Shown here in pieces: positions 1 through 5,627 of a stretch of DNA of 10,561 nt. A program made the translations under genes and the position numbers. The stretch is from JBHHYR01 sp046757585 (GTDB taxonomy: Bacteria > Desulfobacterota > Binatia > HRBIN30): assembly GCA_046757585.1 (NCBI GenBank), contig JBHHYR010000132.1:1-10561 (forward strand), in the 5' to 3' direction. Within the stretch, counting starts at the first letter, position 1. Each line of letters starts with the position of its first letter. Below the pieces are notes generated by a model. It was not told the DNA's origin. It searched no databases and saw only the letters and a program-made list of their open reading frames with translations.

Positions 1-432
1 CACGCGCAACCGGTCGGCGTGTTCGTCAACGACCAAGTGGGTGCCTTCACGATCGTGCACTGTGCCGACACGGAGGAGCAGGCGCGGGCCAACGGGGGCC
101 ACGACGCGGCGCTGTGGTACATGCGCTACGCTTTCCATGTGCTCGCCGCCCGCGGCCGCGAGGCGCAGCAGATCGGTCCGTACGAGGAGTTTCGCCGGGC
201 GCACCCGATCATCGCCAAGGTGATCGACAACAGCGTCACCTTCGAGGAGCTGGATGCCGAGGACATGGTCATCGTCGGCAACCCGGACAAGTGTGTGCGT
301 AAGCTGGAGAAGTACCAGGCCGCCGGCATCGATCGGGTCCTCTGTCTGATGCAAGCTGGCCACATCCCGCCCGACGCGGTTATGAAATCGATCCGGCTGT
401 TCGGCCAGTACGTCATTCCACGTTTTGCATGA
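1..432 (+). CDS. LLM-class flavin-dependent oxidoreductase, C-terminal part (5' truncated)
   Basis: The reading frame is open from base 1 to a TGA at 430-432, giving 143 visible residues. The true start lies upstream of the window; the in-frame GTG at 19 is internal. The visible part resembles the C-terminal third of bacterial luciferase-like monooxygenases, TIM-barrel enzymes that use reduced flavin to oxygenate or reduce small organic substrates. Supporting segments are the GNPDKCVRKLEKYQAAGID stretch, which matches the usual G(D/N)P-(D/E)-x-C-x-x-x-L-x-x-Y pattern, followed by VLCLMQAGHIPPDAVMKSI and a terminal LFGQYVIPRF, a common ending in this family. Substrate cannot be inferred. It converges on the SDR gene with only 22 bp between the stop codons. 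The family call is firm; the specific function is unknown. Confidence 0.85.
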   Translation, partial: HAQPVGVFVNDQVGAFTIVHCADTEEQARANGGHDAALWYMRYAFHVLAARGREAQQIGPYEEFRRAHPIIAKVIDNSVTFEELDAEDMVIVGNPDKCVRKLEKYQAAGIDRVLCLMQAGHIPPDAVMKSIRLFGQYVIPRFA

Positions 433-433
433 G

Positions 434-448
434 GTGCGGGGCCCGCGC
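434..448. terminator. GC-rich hairpin between convergent stop codons (possible weak bidirectional terminator)
   Basis: Bases 434-439 can pair with 443-448 (six pairs, one of them a G-T wobble) around a three-base loop. The hairpin lies between the flavin oxidoreductase stop and the SDR stop. Neither strand has a T-tract after it, so it does not meet the classic intrinsic-terminator definition. A short GC hairpin can also arise by chance in DNA of this composition. Confidence 0.25.
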
Positions 449-454
449 GTACGC

Positions 455-1297
455 TCACGCGCAGATCTCGCCGATCCGCCTCGCAATCTCGCCGGGGGTC
501 CACTGCTCGCCCTCTGCACGGACGGCCGGTGTGCTGGTGGTGCGCACGACGGAAATCTCACCGCGGGTGATCCGGAACACCTCGCCAGTGAGGCCCGCAG
601 CGGCGTCTGATGCCAGAAACACGACCAGTGGCGCAATGGCTGCGGGCTCGAGGCGGGCATCGGTGTCGTTCGCCAGATACTGCGCCGACATGCGCGTACG
701 AGCGAGCGGGGCCACGGCGTTGCAGGTGATGCCGTACTCCTTGCCTTCGGCGGCAGCAACACGCGTGAAGCTGATGATTGCTCCCTTTGCGGCGGCGTAA
801 TTCGCGGTGCCGGGGTGCGGTGCGGCGAACGCAGCGCCTGAGGTGACGTTGATGATGCGTCCGCCATGGCTGCCGGCTCGCATGGCCCGCATCGCCTCCC
901 GGGTGCAGAGGAAGGTGCCGCGCAGATGGACGGCGACGACGGCGTCGAAGTCGGCGTTGCTCATGTCGAGCAGCGGCCGGTTGCGGACGATGCCTGCGTT
1001 GTTGACGAGAATGTCCAGGCGGCCGAACGCTGCAACGGTTTGCGTGATCAGCCGCTGCACGCCGGCGCTGTCGGTCACGGACTCCAAGATGCCCAACGCA
1101 TGCCCGCCGTGGGCGCGGATCTCCTCGACCACTGCTCCGGGACGCGCTTCCAATAACGGGCTGCCGGAGAGGTCTGCGTCGACGTCATTGACCACCACGG
1201 CGGCGCCGGCCGCCGCCAGCGCCAGCGCGTAGGCGCGGCCGAGACCGCCCCCGGCACCGGTCACCACTGCCACCTTCGATTCCAGACGACAGACCAT
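455..1297 (-). CDS. SDR family NAD(P)-dependent oxidoreductase, HSD17B4 / 3-hydroxyacyl-CoA dehydrogenase-like
   Basis: A classical short-chain dehydrogenase/reductase of 280 residues, predicted to oxidise or reduce a hydroxy/keto group with NAD(P). Visible motifs are the glycine-rich cofactor loop TGAGGGLG (about 13-20), NNAG (about 99-102), a serine in NVTSG (S153) and YAAAK with Y167 and K171. The ARTRM segment and the tail after GEVFRITRGEI resemble the SDR domain of peroxisomal multifunctional enzyme 2-like proteins, which act on 3-hydroxyacyl-CoA; the substrate is inferred. The ATG at 1297 was chosen because it places the protein start (MVCRLESKVAVVTG) where SDRs normally begin. A GTG at 1321 would add eight unsupported residues. 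Neither start has a clear Shine-Dalgarno sequence. Oddly, the serine-tyrosine spacing is 14 instead of the usual 13. It is divergent from glpX and has no obvious functional link to it. Confidence 0.88.
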   Translation of the reverse strand: MVCRLESKVAVVTGAGGGLGRAYALALAAAGAAVVVNDVDADLSGSPLLEARPGAVVEEIRAHGGHALGILESVTDSAGVQRLITQTVAAFGRLDILVNNAGIVRNRPLLDMSNADFDAVVAVHLRGTFLCTREAMRAMRAGSHGGRIINVTSGAAFAAPHPGTANYAAAKGAIISFTRVAAAEGKEYGITCNAVAPLARTRMSAQYLANDTDARLEPAAIAPLVVFLASDAAAGLTGEVFRITRGEISVVRTTSTPAVRAEGEQWTPGEIARRIGEICA

Positions 1298-1346
1298 ACC
1301 GGGTTGACACCGGAACGCCACGAATACTGAACCGGCACGCTCCCCA

Positions 1347-1368
1347 CGTGGATCATTGCTGCTCCACG
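1347..1368. other. Inverted repeat in the SDR-glpX divergent region
   Basis: CGTGGA at 1347-1352 and TCCACG at 1363-1368 form a perfect 6-bp inverted repeat separated by 10 bases. It lies 44 bp before the glpX start. It could be an operator or a 5' leader hairpin, but six matching bases in GC-rich DNA are weak evidence. A TTGACA hexamer lies at 1304-1309 on the plus strand, but no convincing -10 element follows at proper spacing. Confidence 0.2.
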
Positions 1369-1411
1369 CAGAATGTGCAACTAGAACCTCAGCAGACTGG
1401 AGGTGTGAGCA

Positions 1412-2407
1412 ATGTCGCTTGAAAGTCAGCTGTCCCGTGAGTTCCTGCGCGTCGTTGAAGAGGCCGCGGCCGCCGCCGCGCGGACCATGGGGCGCGGCGA
1501 TCGCAAGGGATCAGACCGAGTGGCCGTCGAAGCGATGCGGCGGGCCATGGATGCGTTGCCGATGCGCGGCACGGTGGTGATTGGGGAAGGGGAACGGGAT
1601 GAAGCGCCGATGCTGTTCATTGGCGAAAAGGTGGGTCGGGGACAGCCGCACGATGTGGAAGTCGACATTGCAGTTGATCCTCTCGAAGGCACGAACCTGT
1701 GCGCCACCGGTACGGCAAATGCTATCGCGGTTCTCGCCGCCTCGAACCGCGGCGGTTTGCTCCACGCACCGGACTGCTACATGGAAAAGGTCATCGTCGG
1801 GCCGGCGGCTCGGGGTGCCGTGCACCTCGATGCTTCGGTAGCCGAGAATCTGCACGCAATCGCGGCACGCCTCGAGCGCGCCGTGACCGATCTGGTCGTC
1901 ATCGTACTGGACCGTCCACGCCATGAGAAACTGATTGAGGACATCCGGCGCGCCGGCGCTCGCATCCGCTTGATCGGTGATGGCGATCTATCTGCTGGCA
2001 TTTCAGCGGCTGTGCGGCGCACCAATGTGCATGCCGTCATGGGCATCGGTGGCGCCCCCGAGGGTGTGTTGACCGCGGCCGCCCTACGCTGCCTCAACGG
2101 CGGCATGGAAGGACGGCTAGTCCCCTTCAAACCCGGCGAAGAGGAGCGCAGAAAATTCGAAACGCGGCTGAAGGGCATGGGCATCGACGATCCGGACCGC
2201 ATCTATACCGAACGGGATCTGGCTCCCGGTCCTGACATCCTCTTCGCGGCGGCCGGGGTGACCGACGGCAACCTGCTACGCGGGGTCCGCTTCTTCGGCC
2301 ACGGCGCACGTACCAGCTCGCTGGTCATGGCCGTGCGCGAGCATACCATCCGCTTCGTGGACACCGTCCGGCTCGACGGTGATCCCGACGTGGTGGTCGA
2401 GTTCTAA
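1412..2407 (+). CDS. glpX: Class II fructose-1,6-bisphosphatase
   Basis: Predicted to hydrolyse fructose 1,6-bisphosphate to fructose 6-phosphate and phosphate in gluconeogenesis, in the cytoplasm, with a divalent metal ion. The 331-residue length is normal for GlpX. Family signatures are GEGERDEAP (58-66), the metal and phosphate motif VDPLEGT (88-94; D89 and E92 fit the expected metal ligands), GDGDLSAG (189-196), GIGGAPEG (211-218; E217) and ARTSSLVM near the C-terminus. The ATG at 1412 is preceded by a strong Shine-Dalgarno GGAGGTG at 1399-1405 with six bases of spacing, which fixes the start. The stop TAA overlaps the stop of the convergent miaB. In some lineages the same family also dephosphorylates sedoheptulose 1,7-bisphosphate, but nothing here suggests a Calvin-cycle role. 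Confidence 0.95.
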   Translation: MSLESQLSREFLRVVEEAAAAAARTMGRGDRKGSDRVAVEAMRRAMDALPMRGTVVIGEGERDEAPMLFIGEKVGRGQPHDVEVDIAVDPLEGTNLCATGTANAIAVLAASNRGGLLHAPDCYMEKVIVGPAARGAVHLDASVAENLHAIAARLERAVTDLVVIVLDRPRHEKLIEDIRRAGARIRLIGDGDLSAGISAAVRRTNVHAVMGIGGAPEGVLTAAALRCLNGGMEGRLVPFKPGEEERRKFETRLKGMGIDDPDRIYTERDLAPGPDILFAAAGVTDGNLLRGVRFFGHGARTSSLVMAVREHTIRFVDTVRLDGDPDVVVEF

Positions 2408-3759
2408 CGCGCCGCGTCGTCAATACAACCACCTCCGTGGGGGGCTGAAGGCTGTCGTGGCCCGCTGAGGGCACAGGCGAGCAGCGTGTGGGCGGTGGCG
2501 CCGGTAAGCCGCACTTGTGCGAGTTGGCCTACACGGGTGCCGTTTTCCGGAAAGACAACGGTCTTGAACTGCGGGGTCTTGCCGGCCAACCAACCGTCCC
2601 GCCGGCGGGCCGGCCCCTCCACCAACACTTCGCTGGTCGACCCGACCAAGGCGCGGTTAATGGCTGCCGATTGCTCCTCCTGCAAGCTGATGATCACTTG
2701 CAGCCGCCGTTGCTTCTCCGCGTCCCCCACCGTTTCCGGCCATTTGCCCGCCTTGGTGCCCGGGCGGGGTGAGTACTTGAACATGAAGGCGCTATCGTAC
2801 GCCAGCTCCCGCATGAGTGCGCAAGTGGCACGGAAGTCCGTGTCTTCTTCACCTGGAAAGCCGACGATGATGTCGGTCGACAGCGCAAGCCCTGGAATCG
2901 CGCGGCGCAACCGCTCCACCAACTCGACGTACTGCGCCACGGTGTAGCCGCGCTCCATCTTCGCCAGGATACGGTCGGAGCCGGACTGCACGGGCAGGTG
3001 CAGCTGCGGACAAACCTTTGGGCAGCTCGCCATGGCATCGATCAGCTCGTCGCTCATGTCCGATGGGTGCGGCGAGGTGAAGCGGATGCGTTTGATGCCA
3101 TCGACCGCGTCGGTGCGCCGGAGCAGCTCCGCGAAGTCGACGGCGCCGTCGCGGTATGCGTTGACGGTTTGACCGAGGTACACGACTTCCCGGTAGCCGT
3201 CCTCAGCAAGGTGGCGTACCTGATTGAGAAGGGCGGCCGCGGGTAGACTGCGCTCCCGTCCGCGCACATAGGGGACCACGCAGAAGGTGCAAAACTTGTT
3301 GCAGCCGCGCATGACCGTTACCCAAGCGCGCACGCCCCGGTCGCGGTGCGGTACAATGTCGGCATAGGTTTCGGCGCGATCCAAGCGCACGTCCACCAGC
3401 GGATCACCTGCGCCTTTGCCCAGCAGCTCGGGTAAGCGGCGGTAAGCGTCAGGCCCGACGATGAAGTCGATGAAGGGGAGGGTCGCGAGGAGCCGGTCGC
3501 GCAAATGCTGGGCCATGCAGCCTGCCAGGCCTAGCTGCACATCCGGCCGCCGCGCCTTGTGTCGAGCCAGATCACCCAAACGACCGATCACACGCTCTTC
3601 CGCGCGCTCCCGGATGGCACACGTATTGATGAGAATGACGTCCGCACCGCGCGGTTCCTGCGTGCGGCGGTAGCCGTGCTGGCTCAGGTGCCCAAGCAAC
3701 AGCTCCGCGTCGGCCAGGTTCATCTGGCACCCGTAGGTTTCGATATAGACAGTGCGCAT
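2404..3759 (-). CDS. miaB: tRNA-2-methylthio-N6-dimethylallyladenosine synthase (radical SAM methylthiotransferase)
   Basis: A 451-residue methylthiotransferase predicted to add a methylthio group at C2 of isopentenylated A37 in tRNAs reading UNN codons. The order is canonical. The N-terminal UPF0004 domain has three cysteines, C11 (ETYGCQMN), C47 (INTCAIRE) and C81 (LAGCMAQ), for the auxiliary iron-sulfur cluster. The radical SAM motif CNKFCTFC has C153, C157 and C160. A C-terminal TRAM domain follows, roughly residues 365-430. MiaB is preferred over its relatives MtaB and RimO because of the N-terminal MRTVYIETYGCQMN and the VVPYVRGRERS segment after the radical SAM cysteines. The start is supported by the family N-terminus; only a weak Shine-Dalgarno (AGGCTGG) precedes it. 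The last ~20 residues form a tail beyond TRAM that ends inside the glpX stop codon. No miaA is visible nearby. Confidence 0.94.
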   Translation of the reverse strand: MRTVYIETYGCQMNLADAELLLGHLSQHGYRRTQEPRGADVILINTCAIRERAEERVIGRLGDLARHKARRPDVQLGLAGCMAQHLRDRLLATLPFIDFIVGPDAYRRLPELLGKGAGDPLVDVRLDRAETYADIVPHRDRGVRAWVTVMRGCNKFCTFCVVPYVRGRERSLPAAALLNQVRHLAEDGYREVVYLGQTVNAYRDGAVDFAELLRRTDAVDGIKRIRFTSPHPSDMSDELIDAMASCPKVCPQLHLPVQSGSDRILAKMERGYTVAQYVELVERLRRAIPGLALSTDIIVGFPGEEDTDFRATCALMRELAYDSAFMFKYSPRPGTKAGKWPETVGDAEKQRRLQVIISLQEEQSAAINRALVGSTSEVLVEGPARRRDGWLAGKTPQFKTVVFPENGTRVGQLAQVRLTGATAHTLLACALSGPRQPSAPHGGGCIDDAAR

Positions 3760-3760
3760 G

Positions 3761-3789
3761 TTGAACCAGCCTGAGACCGCCTCTATATA
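3761..3789 (+). promoter_or_regulatory. Candidate sigma70-type promoter for the zinc-ribbon gene
   Basis: TTGAAC at 3761-3766 (four of six matches to TTGACA) lies exactly 17 bp before TATATA at 3784-3789 (four of six to TATAAT). Transcription would begin near 3796, leaving a leader of about 29 bases before the start at 3825, which includes the GAGGA ribosome site. AT-rich bases are rare in this window, so the TATATAT run stands out. The -35 element lies just upstream of the miaB start codon. Confidence 0.5.
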
Positions 3790-3812
3790 TCTGTCGCGGA
3801 GAACGGTTACAA
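3784..3812 (-). promoter_or_regulatory. Candidate sigma70-type promoter for miaB sharing the same palindromic -10
   Basis: Read on the minus strand, TTGTAA (bases 3812 to 3807; four of six to TTGACA) lies 17 bp before the same self-complementary TATATA at 3789-3784. Transcription would begin near 3777, giving a leader of about 18 bases before the miaB ATG. The arrangement mirrors the plus-strand promoter around a single -10 element. Confidence 0.4.
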
Positions 3813-3824
3813 CGTGAGGAAGCC

Positions 3825-4022
3825 ATGGCGGGTGATGCCTTCGAACAGCTCGAAGCGAGTCTCCTCTTCTGCCCGAAGTGCCGTGAGGCGGTGCCGGTGC
3901 GGAAACGGCTGCTCCTGATTCTGCCCCAGGGCGTCAAGTTCGATTACCTGTGCAGCCGCTGCGCGTCGATCTGCGGCGACAAGATCGAGCCGGATGTCCC
4001 CGGTGAGCGGGGGTATACGTGA
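3825..4022 (+). CDS. Small zinc-ribbon protein of unknown function
   Basis: A 65-residue protein with two cysteine knuckles, FCPKC (C16, C19) and CSRC (C43, C46), plus C50. This spacing suggests one zinc ion held by four cysteines. Between them lies a basic and hydrophobic stretch (VRKRLLLILPQG). There is no signal peptide or membrane segment, so it is probably cytoplasmic. The ATG at 3825 follows GAGGA at 3816-3820 with a four-base gap, and a candidate promoter lies upstream. Codon use is GC-rich like the neighbours, which argues that the frame is real. The BtuF-like gene follows on the same strand about 20-30 bases later, so the two are probably cotranscribed. I do not recognise a named family. 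A nucleic-acid or protein-binding role is typical of zinc ribbons but is not shown here. Confidence 0.75.
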   Translation: MAGDAFEQLEASLLFCPKCREAVPVRKRLLLILPQGVKFDYLCSRCASICGDKIEPDVPGERGYT

Positions 4023-4041
4023 TGCGCGTCGCGAACGCCGC

Positions 4042-4965
4042 ATGGTGAAAATGAAGATCGCCTCTCTGTTGCCGAGCGCGACCGAGATCGTCTGCGCGTT
4101 GGGTTTAGGCGATGCCCTCGTGGGAATCTCGCATGAGTGCGACTACCCGCCGGAGGTCGTTGGACGACCGATCCTGACCGAGGCGAAGGTCGACGCCAGA
4201 CGAGATTCCGCCACCATCGATGCGGCGATTCGGCAGCTAGTGCGTGATGGGCTCAGTGTGTACCGTCTCAAGACTGACGTTCTCGAGCGGCTGCGGCCGG
4301 ACCTGATCGTCACCCAGGAACAGTGCGAGGTGTGCGCTGTCTCGTATCGCGACGTGGTCGCCGCTACGCGGCAGCTGCTCAGTCAGCCGGCCACGATCGT
4401 GTCGTTGAAACCCTCGCGGTTGGACGACATCTTCGATGACGTGCAGCGGGTTGCTGATGCGGCGCAACGCAGCGAGGCCGGGGTCGAGTTGGTGGCACAG
4501 CTGCGCGCGCGTATCGAGGCAATCCGGTTGCGTGCGACCTCCGTGCAGAGTCGGCCGCGCGTGGCCTGCATCGAATGGATGGAACCGTTGATGGTGGCGG
4601 GCAACTGGGTACCGGAGCTGGTGGAGCTGGGCGGCGGGAGCTGCAAGATGGTCTCCCCGGGCAGCCGGAGCCCGACTGTGAGTTGGGATGACCTGCTCAC
4701 CGCGGCTCCCGACGTCATTATCATCATGCCGTGCGGCTTCAAGCTGCCTCAGACGCAGCGGGACCTGCCGCGTCTGACCACACAGCCGCAATGGTGTCAG
4801 CTGCCCGCAGTCCGGAACCGGCGCGTTTACGCCGTGGACGGGAACGCCTACCTCAATCGCCCTGGCCCGCGAATCGCCGAGAGCGCGGAGTTGCTCGCCG
4901 GCCTCATCCAGCCGGGCGTCTTCGCGGCGGGGATTCCGCCCGGCAGTTACGTGCGGGTGGAGTAG
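4042..4965 (+). CDS. Cobalamin-binding-like protein (BtuF/TroA fold, COG0614-like) without a signal peptide
   Basis: Resembles the periplasmic B12-binding protein BtuF and related helical-backbone metal receptors. The N-terminus IASLLPSATEIVCALGLGD and the HECDYP motif (about residues 28-33, counting from the ATG at 4051) are typical. It begins directly with the first strand of the fold and has no signal or lipoprotein peptide, unlike a transporter-bound receptor. There are eight cysteines (15, 30, 92, 95, 173, 198, 228, 249 in the same numbering), including a CEVC pair, which fits a reducing cytoplasm. The start is uncertain. ATGs at 3994 (overlapping the zinc-ribbon gene), 4042 and 4051 are all in frame and none has a good Shine-Dalgarno. 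I favour 4042 or 4051 from family alignment. No permease or ATPase gene is adjacent. Fold confidence is high; ligand and function are unknown. Confidence 0.8.
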   Translation: MVKMKIASLLPSATEIVCALGLGDALVGISHECDYPPEVVGRPILTEAKVDARRDSATIDAAIRQLVRDGLSVYRLKTDVLERLRPDLIVTQEQCEVCAVSYRDVVAATRQLLSQPATIVSLKPSRLDDIFDDVQRVADAAQRSEAGVELVAQLRARIEAIRLRATSVQSRPRVACIEWMEPLMVAGNWVPELVELGGGSCKMVSPGSRSPTVSWDDLLTAAPDVIIIMPCGFKLPQTQRDLPRLTTQPQWCQLPAVRNRRVYAVDGNAYLNRPGPRIAESAELLAGLIQPGVFAAGIPPGSYVRVE

Positions 4966-4972
4966 CCTCCAC
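4957..4972. terminator. Perfect hairpin across the BtuF-like stop codon (possible terminator)
   Basis: GTGGAG (4957-4962) and CTCCAC (4967-4972) pair perfectly around TAGC, whose TAG is the stop codon. The element sits in the 54-bp gap before the convergent def stop and could mark the 3' end of the plus-strand transcript. No T-tract follows on either strand, so intrinsic termination is doubtful. Confidence 0.3.
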
Positions 4973-5019
4973 GGGGAATATCGGCATATCGAACCGCCCA
5001 GGCGATCTTCGAAGCAAGG

Positions 5020-5571
5020 TCATCCGCTACTTCCGGCATCCTTCGTGACCGCGTAACGCGTAAACTCCCGCGTGAAGGCGAGTGACTGCATCGAGCGCAT
5101 GCGATCGAGGAACACGGTGCCGAGCAGATGATCGCATTCATGTTGGACCACGCGCGCGTGGAAGTCGCGGGCCGCGTAGTGCAGCTTCTTGCCCGTGCGA
5201 TCGTACGCTTCAACCTGCACGTGCGTGTAGCGAGGCACCTTGCCGCGCAGATCCGGAATACTCAGGCATCCCTCCCAGTCCTCTGCCATGTCCTGCGTGG
5301 TGGGCGTAACCTTCGGATTGATGAGCACCGTGAGCGGAACGGACTCGGCGTGTGGATAGCGCGGGTTGCCTTCGACGGCGAAGACCACGATCTGCTTCAG
5401 CACGTGCACCTGCGGCGCGGCGAGCCCTGCGCCGTCGTACTCGACCATGGTTTCGATAAGGTCGTCGATGCACTGCTGAACCGCCGGTGCGCCGATGCCT
5501 TCCGGTGGGACGGGAGCAGCCACCTGCCGCAAGATCGGATGGCCCAAGCGGGCCACCTTCAAGATCGCCAT
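5020..5571 (-). CDS. def: Peptide deformylase
   Basis: Predicted to remove the N-formyl group from nascent proteins at the ribosome, using a bound metal ion (usually iron). At 183 residues it has the family's normal size. All three signature motifs are intact: GAGLAAPQ (47-54), EGCLS (100-104; metal ligand C102) and QHECDH (143-148; ligands H144 and H148, catalytic E145). The N-terminus MAILKVARLGHPILR is typical and supports the ATG at 5571, preceded by a weak GGGA element. It lies 56 bp downstream of dnaB on the same strand and may be cotranscribed with it. Its usual partner fmt (methionyl-tRNA formyltransferase) is not visible. It converges on the BtuF-like gene. Confidence 0.95.
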   Translation of the reverse strand: MAILKVARLGHPILRQVAAPVPPEGIGAPAVQQCIDDLIETMVEYDGAGLAAPQVHVLKQIVVFAVEGNPRYPHAESVPLTVLINPKVTPTTQDMAEDWEGCLSIPDLRGKVPRYTHVQVEAYDRTGKKLHYAARDFHARVVQHECDHLLGTVFLDRMRSMQSLAFTREFTRYAVTKDAGSSG

Positions 5572-5589
5572 TGTTTCCCGTGTAGCGAA

Positions 5590-5614
5590 GCACGCGGCTG
5601 TTTTCCAGCCGTGC
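5590..5614 (-). other. Stem-loop between dnaB and def
   Basis: CGGCTG (5595-5600) and CAGCCG (5606-5611) pair around a TTTTC loop. GCA (5590-5592) and TGC (5612-5614) add three outer pairs if a two-base bulge is allowed. In the dnaB-to-def direction the hairpin lies just after the dnaB stop and is not followed by a run of T. It may cause partial termination or protect an mRNA end, but it is not a clear terminator. Confidence 0.3.
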
Positions 5615-5627
5615 CCGCCTTCACGGA

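Noticed and set aside
1304..1309. Perfect TTGACA upstream of glpX on the plus strand
   Set aside because: No acceptable -10 hexamer lies 16-18 bp downstream; the nearest candidates have spacers of 13 or 15 bp.
1777..2202. Minus-strand frame inside glpX, and similar frames inside miaB, def and the flavin oxidoreductase
   Set aside because: Low-complexity Arg/Ser/Pro-rich translations, typical shadows of real genes in GC-rich DNA.
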